Shown one piece after another: positions 38,625 through 48,203 of a stretch of 64,000 nucleotides of DNA (position 1 is its first letter; each line of letters starts with the position of its first letter). The stretch lies in contig NZ_CP150291.1 of NCBI RefSeq assembly GCF_038051985.1, forward strand, positions 930,001 to 994,000, written 5' to 3'. The notes below the pieces were generated by a model. It saw nothing but the letters and a program-made list of their open reading frames with translations. It was not told where the DNA came from and ran no database searches. The position numbers were made by a program, and so were the translations under genes. The DNA comes from Solibacillus sp. FSL H8-0523. GTDB taxonomy: Bacteria > Bacillota > Bacilli > Bacillales_A > Planococcaceae.

Positions 38625-38664
38625 TTGGTTTTTGTAAAAACAAAAATACGAAATTGATCAATAC

Positions 38665-38699
38665 AACCACCACTTCGAAATGGAGTTGGTGGTTTTTTA
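38665..38699 (+). terminator. Intrinsic terminator after dapA
   Basis: AACCACCA pairs with TGGTGGTT and is followed by TTTTATTT. Confidence 0.88.
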
Positions 38700-38751
38700 T
38701 TTGTTAAGGAAATTATAGATTAACGCATTGTGGGTGACTTTGCATAAAGTT

Positions 38752-38885
38752 GTCTCTACGTTTAGGTTGAAGCGTCAGCCCCTCGAATATTTCAAACCCT
38801 CCTGCAAAAGTGGTGGAACGTTTACTTTTGCGTCGGGCTCTCCAATGTCTCTCGGGGCTTAACGGGCGCTTTAGCACTTTTGTTC
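38752..38885 (+). repeat. Family A interspersed repeat, long copy
   Basis: About 75-80% identical by eye to the copy at 14246-14376. The central stem is TGCAAAAGT/ACTTTTGCG instead of TTCAAAAGT/ACTTTTGAA, so a T-A pair becomes G-C. The ends are TTTAGGTTGAAGCG and GGGCGCTTTAGCACTTTTG. It lies 53 nt after the dapA terminator and before the rnjB promoter. Confidence 0.9.
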
Positions 38886-38926
38886 ATTCCAAAATGCTGG
38901 TTAAAAGAGAAATATCACTTTTTTAT

Positions 38927-38955
38927 TTGTACTAACGCCATTCTCCCCGTATAAT
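38927..38955 (+). promoter_or_regulatory. Promoter of rnjB
   Basis: TTGTAC (38927-38932), a 17-bp spacer and a perfect TATAAT (38950-38955), 46 nt before the GTG start. Confidence 0.7.
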
Positions 38956-39001
38956 GAGATTTAAGTGGTTGCTGTTCGGAACATTTTTAGGAGGAAATAA
39001 A

Positions 39002-40669
39002 GTGACAAAGACAAAAAACGAATTAATCCGTGTCATCCCGCTAGGCGGCGTTGGCGAAATCGGAAAATCAATGTATGTAATTGAAATCGACGAAGAGCTT
39101 TTCGTAGTAGACAGTGGGTTAATGTTCCCAGAAGACGAAATGCTTGGAATTGATATCGTAATACCAGATATTACGTATTTAGAAGAAAACAAAGAGCGTG
39201 TCAAAGGGATTTTCTTAACGCACGGACATGAAGACGCAATTGGTTCGATCGCGTATGTATTAAAGAAAATCAAAGCACCAGTCTACGGTTCAAAATTAAC
39301 AATCGCATTAGCAAAAGAGCATTTAAAAGAATTACCAGCACCGTATCAGGTGAAATTCTTTGAAGTAACGAGCAATAGCCGTATGAACTTCAATTCAACG
39401 CATGTGACATTCTTCCATACAACACACAGTATTCCAGATTCACTAGGAATCGTGTTCCATACGTCGGAAGGTGCTATTGTGCACACAGGTGAATTTAAAT
39501 TCGACCAATCTGCTAAAGGTAAATTCAAGCCGGATTTAGCAAAAATGGCGATGCTAGGTGAAGAAGGCGTATTCATGCTTTTATCTGAATCTGTTGAAGC
39601 AGATCGTCCAGGCTATACAACGAGTGAAGCAGTAGTAGCAGAAGAATTACAAAAAACATTCCACTCAGCACCAGGTCGTATCATTGTAGCCCTTTATGCA
39701 TCAAACTTTATTCGTATTCAACAAGTATTTACACAAGCAGCTGCCTCTCACCGTAAAGTAGCGGTTGTCGGCAAGTCGTTAGAAAAAATCGTTGATATCG
39801 GTGTGAACTTAGGCTACTTAGCGGTAGACGAAGAAACAATTATTCCAGTCAACGAAATTAGCAAATATCATGATGAACAAATTATTATTATGGCAACGGG
39901 TAATAAAGGTGAACCACTTGATGCGCTTGATAAAATCGTGCGCAAACACCACCGTGATGTCAAAATTAAAAATACAGATACTGTGTTAATCACATTTACA
40001 CCATCACCATCGATGGAAGTGCAAATGTATAACACGCTAAACCAGCTAGCTAAAGCAGGGGCACAGGTGTTAACATCGAACAAAAAAGTTCACGTGTCCG
40101 GTCATGGTAGCGCGGAAGATTTAAAATTAATGTTAAACTTAATGAAGCCAAAGTATTTCGTGCCAATTCAAGGGGAGTACCGCATGTTAATTGCACACTC
40201 TAAATTAGCACAAGAAGTCGGCTTACAAAAATCGCAAATTTTCATCGCAGATAAAGGCGATATTATTGAGCATAAAAGCGGTAAAATGCGCATGACTGGT
40301 CGCGTACAAGCAGGTAACGTCTTAATTGATGGTATCGGTATTGGCGATGTTGGAAATATCGTATTACGTGATCGTAAACTATTATCACAGGATGGTATTT
40401 TCATCGTAGTTGTAACATTAAACCGTGCTCAAAAGAAAATTGCATCAGGTCCAGAAATTTTATCTCGTGGCTTCGTTTATGTGCGTGAGTCAGAGCATCT
40501 AATGGAAGAGGCTTCAAAGATTGCTCGTGAAGTCATCGAAAAATACGTAGGTAAAGAAACGTTTGAATGGACAAACATTAAGCAAGAAATTCGTGATACA
40601 CTAAATCAATACTTATTCCAAAAAACAAAACGTCGCCCAATGATTATTCCAATTATCATGGAATACTAA
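39002..40669 (+). CDS. rnjB: Ribonuclease J2
   Basis: 555 residues, the same length as B. subtilis RnjB. A metallo-beta-lactamase plus beta-CASP fold is evident, with VSGHGSAEDLK and PKYFVPIQGEYRML. The metal motif reads HGHEDAIG (from residue 74): the last His of the canonical HxHxDH is Ala, as in known RNase J2 proteins. These have weak exonuclease activity and work in complex with J1. GTG 39002 with TAGGAGG is preferred; the in-frame ATG at 38954 lies inside the promoter. Confidence 0.95.
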   Translation: MTKTKNELIRVIPLGGVGEIGKSMYVIEIDEELFVVDSGLMFPEDEMLGIDIVIPDITYLEENKERVKGIFLTHGHEDAIGSIAYVLKKIKAPVYGSKLTIALAKEHLKELPAPYQVKFFEVTSNSRMNFNSTHVTFFHTTHSIPDSLGIVFHTSEGAIVHTGEFKFDQSAKGKFKPDLAKMAMLGEEGVFMLLSESVEADRPGYTTSEAVVAEELQKTFHSAPGRIIVALYASNFIRIQQVFTQAAASHRKVAVVGKSLEKIVDIGVNLGYLAVDEETIIPVNEISKYHDEQIIIMATGNKGEPLDALDKIVRKHHRDVKIKNTDTVLITFTPSPSMEVQMYNTLNQLAKAGAQVLTSNKKVHVSGHGSAEDLKLMLNLMKPKYFVPIQGEYRMLIAHSKLAQEVGLQKSQIFIADKGDIIEHKSGKMRMTGRVQAGNVLIDGIGIGDVGNIVLRDRKLLSQDGIFIVVVTLNRAQKKIASGPEILSRGFVYVRESEHLMEEASKIAREVIEKYVGKETFEWTNIKQEIRDTLNQYLFQKTKRRPMIIPIIMEY

Positions 40670-40679
40670 GCGCGTAATT

Positions 40680-40722
40680 GAAAAGGGTTTTCTTACAGCA
40701 AGTGTGAGAAAGCCCTTTTTGT
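40680..40722 (+). terminator. Intrinsic terminator after rnjB
   Basis: AAAAGGGTTTTCT pairs with AGAAAGCCCTTTT (one internal mismatch), followed by a T-run. Confidence 0.85.
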
Positions 40723-40776
40723 TACTATAAATAAAGGGTGCTAACGGAACTTTTTAAATTAAAGTACACTTTAGCT

Positions 40777-40858
40777 ATTGGTGGGCTACGGCAAGACAGC
40801 GCTAAAGCCACGCTCCCAGGAAAGCGCCCCGTAGGCAGTAGAACGGATTTTATTTAAA
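40777..40858. repeat. Chimeric repeat remnant (families C and D)
   Basis: The left part, TTGGTGGGCTACGGCAAGAC, matches the start of family C (29527). The right part, GCCACGCTCCCAGGAAAGC followed by CCCCGTAG and AACGGAT, matches the right end of family D. It looks like a deletion or fusion product of two elements of the kind that lie together at 29521-30150. Confidence 0.65.
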
Positions 40859-40940
40859 AGTAAATGAATTGAAGCCTAAATTGAATGTTTGACGTCTAAT
40901 AGTAGAATCAAAAAAGCAAGAAGAAGTAGGTGAGGGACCG

Positions 40941-43247
40941 TTGGAACGTAATTCTAAAGCGGCAAAAGGGAAATCAAAAGCAAAACAAAAATCAAGGCCA
41001 ACCTTAAAGGCCAAAAATAAAGAGCTGCATCCGCTCGCATATGAAATTATCGGACTCGTGCTCATTGCATTTGCTGTCATCGAATTTTTCGAATTCGGAC
41101 TCGTGGGGAAATGGATGCATTCGCTTGCGATGTTTTTCTTCGGCAATTTGCATTTTATCGTGCCGTTATTATGCTTTGTCATTTCGGGAATGCTGATGGT
41201 AAAGCGTCGAGGAGTAGCTTTTAAATCACGCGTTGTGTACGGTGTGTTATTTATCGGGATGAGTTTAACCATTTTTAGCCATAGTATGCTGTTTGAACAA
41301 CTCCATAATACGAATGGTTTATTGTCTGACTCCGTGTTAAAAGAAACATGGCGTATTTTAATTAGTACAGAAGGGATTACCAATCGTAGTAATGCATTAG
41401 GCGGCGGAATGATTGGTGGACTATTGTTTAGCATCTTACATGTATTGTTTGATTCAGGTGGTGCCAAAATTGCAGCGTTTGTGTTATTTGCGATTGGGGC
41501 CATTTTAATTACGGGTAAAGCACTTGTACCGGTGTTAGTGGAAAAAGCTCCGTCTATGAAGGGAAAATTTCCGAAGCGCCGAGCAAAACGTGCTAGACCT
41601 GCAAATCGTAATAATAGAGCACGTCCCCAACGGCAACAGCAGGAAATCGAACATGAAGAAGCGAATGAAGAGACAGAAGAGCTTGTCATAACAGCAGCAC
41701 ATCAAGAGCCACCGATTATTTCAAATTTCTCAGAGCAAATAAGGCGCCAGATTGAGCCAGAACCGGAGCCAGAGTTAGAAGAAGAAATGGAGGAGGTTAT
41801 ACAGCTCGTACAAGAGCCAACAACATCACAACAAGCGTATACATTACCTTCCATTCAATTATTACAGGCACCACCACAGCATGACCAAAGCGGTGAGTAT
41901 TCGATTATCCAAGCAAATGCGAAAAAGTTAGAGCAAACATTTGCGAGCTTTGGGGTAAAAGCAAAGGTGACACAGGCACATTTAGGGCCTGCTGTTACAA
42001 AATATGAAGTCATGCCAGACACCGGTGTGAAAGTTAGTAAAATCGTTGGCTTGCAGGATGATTTGGCGTTAGCACTTGCGGCGAAAGATATTCGGATCGA
42101 AGCACCGATTCCAGGGAAATCTGCAGTAGGCATTGAAGTACCGAACAGTGAAATTGCGATTGTAACCTTACGTGAGGTAATTGAAGTGAATGAACAGGTA
42201 AAGCTCGATTCTAAGTTGTTTGTCAGCTTAGGCCGTGATGTAACAGGACAAGCCATCTCTGCAGAATTAAACAAAATGCCGCATTTATTAGTCGCCGGTT
42301 CAACCGGGAGTGGTAAAAGCGTATGTATTAATGGCATCATTGTGTCACTCTTAATGCGTGCCACGCCAAGTGAAGTGCGCATGATGATGATTGACCCAAA
42401 AATGGTAGAATTAAGTGTTTATAACGGAATTCCCCATTTATTAGCGCCTGTAGTCACGGATCCGAGAAAAGCTGCTCAAGCCCTGCAAAAGGTGGTCGCG
42501 GAAATGGAACGTCGTTATGACCTCTTTTCAACGTCGGGGACACGTAATATTGAAGGGTATAATGATTATATTATGCGTTACAATATGGAAAATAACGAAG
42601 AGCAACCGAAGCTTCCTTTTATCGTTGTTATTGTCGATGAGTTAGCAGATTTAATGATGGTAGCCTCACATGAAGTGGAAGATGCCATTACACGTTTAGC
42701 ACAAATGGCGCGTGCTGCAGGGATACATTTAATCATTGCCACACAGCGTCCATCTGTTGATGTTATTACAGGTATCATTAAAGCGAATATTCCGTCACGT
42801 ATTGCCTTTGCGGTATCGTCTGCGGTGGATTCGCGTACAATCTTGGATATGGGTGGTGCTGAACGCTTACTGGGGCGCGGGGATATGCTGTATTTACCAG
42901 CCGGCGCATCGAAACCTGTTCGTGTCCAAGGTGCGTTTGTAAGTGATCAAGAAGTGGAAAAGATCATCGATAGCGTCGTCGAACAACAAAAAGCGCAGTA
43001 CGAGGAGGCGATGATTCCGACAGATGAACCCGTAGCAAATGAGCTCGATGACACGGATGACCTTTACGAAGAAGCGGTACAAATGGTTCTAGAAATGCAA
43101 ACGGCTTCGGTATCATTACTGCAACGTCGCTTCCGAATTGGCTACTCACGGGCAGCTAGAATCGTCGATCAAATGGAAGCTCGAGGCGTCGTAGGACCAC
43201 CAGAAGGAAGTAAGCCGAGACAAGTATTAGGGAATCGTTACAATTAA
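40941..43247 (+). CDS. spoIIIE: DNA translocase SpoIIIE/FtsK
   Basis: 768 residues. A basic N-terminus is followed by four membrane segments (about residues 28-190), an acidic low-complexity linker rich in Glu/Pro, then the RecA-like motor (Walker [14 protein letters not shown]; Walker [35 protein letters not shown]) and the winged-helix gamma domain ([22 protein letters not shown]). It pumps chromosomal DNA through the septum, especially into the forespore. TTG 40941 with GGTGAGGG upstream gives the expected N-terminus. The tepA gene found near here in B. subtilis is absent. Confidence 0.95.
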   Translation: MERNSKAAKGKSKAKQKSRPTLKAKNKELHPLAYEIIGLVLIAFAVIEFFEFGLVGKWMHSLAMFFFGNLHFIVPLLCFVISGMLMVKRRGVAFKSRVVYGVLFIGMSLTIFSHSMLFEQLHNTNGLLSDSVLKETWRILISTEGITNRSNALGGGMIGGLLFSILHVLFDSGGAKIAAFVLFAIGAILITGKALVPVLVEKAPSMKGKFPKRRAKRARPANRNNRARPQRQQQEIEHEEANEETEELVITAAHQEPPIISNFSEQIRRQIEPEPEPELEEEMEEVIQLVQEPTTSQQAYTLPSIQLLQAPPQHDQSGEYSIIQANAKKLEQTFASFGVKAKVTQAHLGPAVTKYEVMPDTGVKVSKIVGLQDDLALALAAKDIRIEAPIPGKSAVGIEVPNSEIAIVTLREVIEVNEQVKLDSKLFVSLGRDVTGQAISAELNKMPHLLVAGSTGSGKSVCINGIIVSLLMRATPSEVRMMMIDPKMVELSVYNGIPHLLAPVVTDPRKAAQALQKVVAEMERRYDLFSTSGTRNIEGYNDYIMRYNMENNEEQPKLPFIVVIVDELADLMMVASHEVEDAITRLAQMARAAGIHLIIATQRPSVDVITGIIKANIPSRIAFAVSSAVDSRTILDMGGAERLLGRGDMLYLPAGASKPVRVQGAFVSDQEVEKIIDSVVEQQKAQYEEAMIPTDEPVANELDDTDDLYEEAVQMVLEMQTASVSLLQRRFRIGYSRAARIVDQMEARGVVGPPEGSKPRQVLGNRYN

Positions 43248-43407
43248 GTAGCGATTTCAAATGATTAAAATTTTCGGAATATAAATATTTCTGTACATTA
43301 TTTAATAAATTTGCTCAATATTTCTTTTAACATGACACATTTCTAGAAATATGTTTTCTTTTTACGTTCAAAGTGTTATATTATTTACGAATTAGTAGGA
43401 ATGTTGT

Positions 43408-43423
43408 ACATCAGATGTCTGAT
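43408..43423. promoter_or_regulatory. Candidate operator upstream of the ymfC-type GntR gene
   Basis: Two overlapping dyads: ACATC-A-GATGT (43408-43418) and ATCAGA-TG-TCTGAT (43410-43423). They lie 26 nt before the GntR start and are a plausible autoregulatory site. The rest of the 200-nt gap is AT-rich. Confidence 0.4.
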
Positions 43424-43448
43424 CTCTATGTTATGGTGGTGATATAAA

Positions 43449-44177
43449 GTGTCAATTAAAGCTGATCATCGTCATTTATACTTACAAGTGATTGATCGTT
43501 TGAAATCAGATATTGATAAAGGGGTTTATCATGAAAATGAAAAACTACCGTCTGAGTTCGAGCTTTCGAAAACACTTGGTGTAAGTCGTGCAACGCTTCG
43601 TGAAGCACTTCGACTATTGGAAGAGGAAAACGTCATTGTACGTCGTCATGGTGTAGGTACATTTGTTAATCCAAAACCGTTGTTTACATCAGGTATTGAG
43701 CAATTATCAAGTGTTTCTTCTATGATTGAAAATGCCGGTATGAATCCGGGCACAATTTTTATTAGTGCCAAGGAAGAAAAGGCAACAGAAGATGATATGG
43801 AACGATTCCAAACTGACATTGATGACAATGTTATCACGATTGAACGTGTAAGAACGGCGGATAATGAGCCGGTCGTCTACTGTGTAGACAGAGTACCAGC
43901 GAGTCTTTTGCCAAAAGAATTTTTAAGCAATCAAAATGTTTCAATTTTTTCGGCTTTAGAGCAAACAGGGAATATTCGAGTGGCGTATGCCATCACGTAT
44001 ATTGATCCAGTAGGTTTCCATGACGAAGTTTCACCAATTTTGAAATGTGGTCCAGAAACCGCTTTACTAGTTTTGAAACAGCTACACTATGATGAAAATG
44101 ATCGTGTAGTACTTTACTCGAAAAACTACTTCAGAGCTGATAAATTCAGTTTCCATGTAGTACGTAAACGGGTGTAG
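43449..44177 (+). CDS. ymfC: GntR/HutC-family transcriptional regulator (YmfC-like)
   Basis: 242 residues. The N-terminal winged helix ([46 protein letters not shown], in pieces) is followed by a UTRA ligand-binding domain (about 85-235; [17 protein letters not shown]). It sits after spoIIIE as ymfC does in B. subtilis, and immediately before a nucleoside-type ABC importer, so it is a likely regulator of that importer. GTG 43449 has GGTGGTG upstream. Confidence 0.88.
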   Translation: MSIKADHRHLYLQVIDRLKSDIDKGVYHENEKLPSEFELSKTLGVSRATLREALRLLEEENVIVRRHGVGTFVNPKPLFTSGIEQLSSVSSMIENAGMNPGTIFISAKEEKATEDDMERFQTDIDDNVITIERVRTADNEPVVYCVDRVPASLLPKEFLSNQNVSIFSALEQTGNIRVAYAITYIDPVGFHDEVSPILKCGPETALLVLKQLHYDENDRVVLYSKNYFRADKFSFHVVRKRV

Positions 44178-44240
44178 AACAATTTTTTATGTATTCCTGC
44201 TAATATCATCAATCAATTACCTTTGAGGGGGACTCATTCA

Positions 44241-45320
44241 ATGAAAAAGCGTAAATTTGGTTTATTAATTTCTTCTGTAGTAGCAACTGGTGCAATCTTA
44301 GCTGCGTGTGGTAGCGACGAGGACACAAAAAAAGACACGGACACAAACGCAGGTAGCGAAGGCGATAACTTTGCAATTGCCATGGTAACAGACGTAGGTG
44401 GCGTTGATGACAAATCATTCAACCAATCAGCTTGGGAAGGCGTTCAAAAATTTGGCGCTGACAATGGTTTATCAAAAGGTGACGGCGGTTTTGATTACTT
44501 ACAATCACAATCAGATGCAGACTACAACACAAACTTAAATAACTTATTACGTCGTGATTTCGATTTAGTATTTGGTGTTGGTTTCATGATGGCTGACGCA
44601 ATGGGCGAAGTTGCAAACGAAAACCCAGATGCACAATTAGCATTAATTGACTCAGCTGACGTAACAGCAGATAACTTAGTAAACATTCTTTTCAAAGAGC
44701 AAGAGGGCGCATTCTTAGCAGGTGTTGTTGCTGCTGAAATGTCTCAATCAGGTAAAATTGGTTTCGTAGGTGGCGTTGATATCCCAGTTATCAACCGTTT
44801 CCACGCTGGTTTCGTTGAGGGTGCAAAAGCAGTAAACCCTAATATCGATATTAAAGTGAACTACACAGGTGCATTCGATGACGCTTCTAAAGGTAAAATC
44901 GCTGCAAACTCTATGTACTCTGCAGGCGTAGATATTATTTTCCACGCTGCTGGTGGTACAGGTAACGGTGTATTCTCTGAAGCAAAAGAGCGTAAAGCAA
45001 AAGACCCTAATGCCAACGTATGGGTAATCGGTGTAGATGCTGACCAATACGCTGAAGGTCAAGTGGATGGTTCAACAAACATCACATTAACTTCTATGTT
45101 AAAAGGTGTTAACAACGCAGTAATAGACGTTGCAAATAAAGCTAAAGCTGGGGAATTCCCTGGTGGCGAAACAATCGTTTACGGTTTAGCTGAAAACGGT
45201 GTTGGTTTAGCAGATTCTCGTGGCGCAATTCCTCAAGAAATCTTAGATGATGTAGAAGTATACAAAGAAAAAATTGCTTCAGGCGAAATTAAAGTTTCTG
45301 AAGAAAAACCTAAAGAATAA
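44241..45320 (+). CDS. BMP-family lipoprotein, nucleoside-binding
   Basis: 359 residues. A lipoprotein signal ends at the lipobox LAAC with Cys23, so the mature protein is tethered to the outer face of the membrane. It belongs to the Bmp/PnrA/Med family (AMVTDVGGVDDKSFNQSAWEGV; DLVFGVGFMMADAM; FVGGVDIPVINRF; IIFHAAGGTGNGVF). The family includes B. subtilis NupN (YufN). The next three genes encode the matching ABC importer. ATG 44241 with GAGGGGGA gives a normal signal peptide. A hairpin after the gene would lower distal expression. Confidence 0.94.
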   Translation: MKKRKFGLLISSVVATGAILAACGSDEDTKKDTDTNAGSEGDNFAIAMVTDVGGVDDKSFNQSAWEGVQKFGADNGLSKGDGGFDYLQSQSDADYNTNLNNLLRRDFDLVFGVGFMMADAMGEVANENPDAQLALIDSADVTADNLVNILFKEQEGAFLAGVVAAEMSQSGKIGFVGGVDIPVINRFHAGFVEGAKAVNPNIDIKVNYTGAFDDASKGKIAANSMYSAGVDIIFHAAGGTGNGVFSEAKERKAKDPNANVWVIGVDADQYAEGQVDGSTNITLTSMLKGVNNAVIDVANKAKAGEFPGGETIVYGLAENGVGLADSRGAIPQEILDDVEVYKEKIASGEIKVSEEKPKE

Positions 45321-45339
45321 TTTAGTTATTCCTAAAGGG

Positions 45340-45376
45340 AATCATCATAGGCGTCTTCTTGCCTATGATGATTTTA
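45340..45376 (+). terminator. Hairpin between the binding protein and ABC genes
   Basis: AATCATCATAGGC pairs with GCCTATGATGATT and is followed by TTAT only. It is probably a partial terminator or stabiliser that keeps the binding protein in excess. Confidence 0.7.
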
Positions 45377-45533
45377 TAGTTTAATGAAGTATTCTTAAAA
45401 TTGAAATAATAATTGCCGATAAGCTTGGAAATCTATTTTTATTCGATATCGATAAAAATGTAAGCGTTCTATTTTTTTAATATAATAATAAAAGGGAATT
45501 TTCAACCTTTGTCGAATACTATAAAATTGATAG

Positions 45534-45562
45534 ATGAAAGATTTTTCAAAAAAATCTTTCAT
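45534..45562. promoter_or_regulatory. A/T-rich hairpin in the nupO leader
   Basis: ATGAAAGATTTTT faces AAAATCTTTCAT. Its centre, ATTTTTCAAAAAAAT, has three mismatches to the CodY consensus AATTTTCWGAAAATT. B. subtilis nupNOPQ is CodY-regulated, so this could be an operator. A purely structural role is equally possible. Confidence 0.35.
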
Positions 45563-45620
45563 GTGTTTATTTTAACCTAATACTAATTTTTTATTTAAAT
45601 AGCCTAAAGGAGTGAATACT

Positions 45621-47153
45621 GTGGAACATGTGATTGAAATGCTAGGAATCCGAAAAGAATTCGGAAACTTCGTAGCAAATAACAACATCACCCTCCAATT
45701 AAAAAAAGGCGAAATTCATGCACTACTTGGTGAAAACGGTGCAGGTAAGTCGACTTTAATGAATGTGCTTTTCGGTCTTTATCAACCAGAAGCTGGTGAA
45801 ATAAAAGTGCGTGGGAAAGTAGAAAAAATTACAGACCCAAACAAGGCAAATGATTTAGGAATCGGGATGGTTCACCAACACTTTATGTTAGTGGAAAACT
45901 TCACGGTGACAGAAAACATTATTTTAGGGAGCGAGCCAACAAAATTTGGTTCAATCAACATTAAAGATGCAGCAAAGAAGATTGCAGATTTATCGAAGAA
46001 GTACAATTTAGATGTAGATCCCTACGCGAAAATTGAAGACATTTCAGTCGGTATGCAACAACGTGTAGAAATTTTAAAAACATTGTACCGTGGTGCAGAG
46101 ATTTTAATTTTCGACGAACCAACAGCGTCACTAACACCGCAAGAAATTATCGAATTAATCGCGATTTTAAAGCTTCTTATTAAAGAAGGTAAATCAATCA
46201 TCATTATTACACACAAATTAAAAGAAATTATGGAAGTATCTGACCGTGTTACGATTATTCGTAAAGGGGAAGGGATTGGTACAGTTGTTACAGCTGAAAC
46301 AAACCCAAATCAGCTTGCTGAATTAATGGTTGGACGCCAAGTCGAGTTCAAAACAGAAAAAACAGAAGCACACCCGACAGAGGAAGTACTTTCAGTTGAA
46401 AACTTAGTTGTGACAGATTACCGTAACATCGAAAAAGTAAAAGGCTTAAACTTATCGGTTCGCCGTGGTGAAATCGTTGGTATTGCTGGTATTGATGGCA
46501 ACGGTCAATCAGAATTAATCGAAGCGATTACAGGTCTTCGTAAAGTGAAGAGCGGTAAAGTAATGTTAAACGGTAAAGATATTACGGGGTTAAAGCCGCG
46601 TGAAATTACGGAAACAGGCATTGGGCATATTCCACAAGACCGTCATAAACACGGACTTGTACTCGATTTCCCAATTGGACATAACATTGTGCTACAAACC
46701 TATTACAAAGAGCCGATTTCAAAAGGCTTTGTAATGGATTATAAAAAGATTAATGAAAAAGCACGCCAAGTCATCGAAGAGTTTGACGTTCGTACAGGTC
46801 ATGGTGAAATGACACCGGCACGTGCGCTTTCAGGTGGTAACCAACAAAAAGCGATTATCGGTCGTGAAGTTGACCGTGATCCGGATCTTTTAATTGCGGC
46901 ACTTCCTACGCGTGGCCTTGACGTGGGTGCGATTGAGTTTATTCACTCACGCCTTATTGAGCAACGCGACAAAGGAAAAGCGGTACTATTAATTTCATTC
47001 GAATTAGATGAAGTCATGAATGTATCAGATAAAATCGCTGTAATTTACGATGGAACAATTGTAGATACAGTCTATCCGAAAGAAACAACTGAACAAGAGC
47101 TTGGCTTATTGATGGCCGGCGAAAAGCGTAAAGTGAAGGAGGGGAACGACTAA
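45621..47153 (+). CDS. nupO: Nucleoside ABC importer ATPase (two ABC domains)
   Basis: 510 residues with two fused ABC cassettes, as in NupO/RbsA-like proteins. The first has LLGENGAGKSTLMNVLFG, the signature ISVGMQQRVEILK and Walker B ILIFDEPTASLTPQE. The second has a degenerate Walker A (GIDGNGQSELIEAI) and the signature LSGGNQQKAIIGRE, and its Walker B glutamate region reads LIAALPTRGLDVGA. Asymmetric sites are normal in this family. GTG 45621 with AAAGGAG 8 nt upstream is preferred over GTG 45612. Confidence 0.92.
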   Translation: MEHVIEMLGIRKEFGNFVANNNITLQLKKGEIHALLGENGAGKSTLMNVLFGLYQPEAGEIKVRGKVEKITDPNKANDLGIGMVHQHFMLVENFTVTENIILGSEPTKFGSINIKDAAKKIADLSKKYNLDVDPYAKIEDISVGMQQRVEILKTLYRGAEILIFDEPTASLTPQEIIELIAILKLLIKEGKSIIIITHKLKEIMEVSDRVTIIRKGEGIGTVVTAETNPNQLAELMVGRQVEFKTEKTEAHPTEEVLSVENLVVTDYRNIEKVKGLNLSVRRGEIVGIAGIDGNGQSELIEAITGLRKVKSGKVMLNGKDITGLKPREITETGIGHIPQDRHKHGLVLDFPIGHNIVLQTYYKEPISKGFVMDYKKINEKARQVIEEFDVRTGHGEMTPARALSGGNQQKAIIGREVDRDPDLLIAALPTRGLDVGAIEFIHSRLIEQRDKGKAVLLISFELDEVMNVSDKIAVIYDGTIVDTVYPKETTEQELGLLMAGEKRKVKEGND

Positions 47154-48202
47154 TGTCTAATCGTGCAATCAATATTCTCGTTCCTGTCATTTCCGTTATT
47201 TTAGGTTTACTAGTAGGCGGCATCGTGATGGTTGTCAGTGGCTACAATGCCATTGACGGGTACATCGCGTTATGGAACGGTATTTTTGGGGATATTTATT
47301 CAATTGGTAATACAATTCGCCAAATTACACCATATATTTTATCAGGTCTTGCGGTAGCATTCGCGTTCCGTACTGGGCTATTCAACATCGGGGTAGAAGG
47401 TCAGCTATTAATGGGTTGGCTAGCAGCAGCATACGTAGGTTATGCGATTGAAGGCTTACCTCGTGTAATTCACTTACCACTTGCATTACTAGCAGCGGCA
47501 GCAGCAGGTGCTTTCTGGGCATTTATCGTAGGTTTCTTAAAAGCGAAACTTCACGTACACGAAGTAATCGCTTCGATCATGTTAAACTATACAGCGCTGT
47601 ATATTACGAATGCAGCGATTAAATCATTATCAGATGGTGGTTTCAAAACGCCAACAGTTGTTGAATCAGCAACATTACGTAATCAATGGTTACGTGAGTT
47701 CACAGATAACTCAAGTATGCACTTAGGGATTATCGTTGCAATTTTAATGGTTGTGGTGATGTGGTTCATCTTAGAAAAAACAACACGTGGTTACGAGTTA
47801 AAATCAGTAGGTTTCAACAAAAACGCTGCTGAATACGCTGGTATGAACGTGAATAAAAACATTATTTTAGCAATGACGATTTCGGGTGTTTTCGCAGGTC
47901 TTGCAGGTGCGATGGAAGCGCTAGGTACATACCAAAATGCTTCAATCAAAGCAGCTGCTTCAGGAATCGGGTTTGACGGGATCGCCGTAGCCTTACTTGG
48001 TGCCAATAACCCAATCGGTGTATTCTTCGGGGCATCATTATTCGGCTCATTAAAATACGGGGCACTGAATATGCCAAACGCCGCTGGTATCCCAGAGGAA
48101 ATCGTATCAATTATTATTGCCGTAATTATTTTATTCGTAGCATCAGGCTATATTTTACGTGTCGGTTTAGAGAAATTCGGTAAGAAAAAGGAGGGCAAGT
48201 AA
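47153..48202 (+). CDS. nupP: Nucleoside ABC importer permease
   Basis: 349 residues with about nine membrane helices, BPD_transp_2 family (FRTGLFNIGVEGQLLMGWLAAAY; GLAGAMEALGTYQNAS; GFDGIAVALLGANNPIG). The start overlaps the nupO stop by one base. It forms the membrane channel with NupQ. Confidence 0.93.
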   Translation: MSNRAINILVPVISVILGLLVGGIVMVVSGYNAIDGYIALWNGIFGDIYSIGNTIRQITPYILSGLAVAFAFRTGLFNIGVEGQLLMGWLAAAYVGYAIEGLPRVIHLPLALLAAAAAGAFWAFIVGFLKAKLHVHEVIASIMLNYTALYITNAAIKSLSDGGFKTPTVVESATLRNQWLREFTDNSSMHLGIIVAILMVVVMWFILEKTTRGYELKSVGFNKNAAEYAGMNVNKNIILAMTISGVFAGLAGAMEALGTYQNASIKAAASGIGFDGIAVALLGANNPIGVFFGASLFGSLKYGALNMPNAAGIPEEIVSIIIAVIILFVASGYILRVGLEKFGKKKEGK

Positions 48203-48203
48203 C

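Noticed and set aside
39229-39252. Inactivating mutation in RNase J
   Set aside because: The Ala in HGHEDAIG is a known feature of the J2 subfamily, not a recent loss.
40850-41689. 279-codon minus-strand ORF opposite the spoIIIE N-terminus
   Set aside because: It covers the repeat remnant and the spoIIIE membrane region, is Ser/Asn-rich, and has no family features. The plus-strand gene is unambiguous.
41855-42382. 175-codon minus-strand ORF inside spoIIIE
   Set aside because: Opposite the conserved motor domain; no ribosome binding site; a shadow of constrained codon usage.
43408-43423. Purine riboswitch for the nucleoside importer
   Set aside because: No conserved purine-aptamer core was recognisable before the regulator, binding protein or nupO.
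44223-45320. Longer start for the BMP lipoprotein at 44223
   Set aside because: The extension would place extra residues before a perfect lipoprotein signal and lies over the ribosome binding site; ATG 44241 is better.
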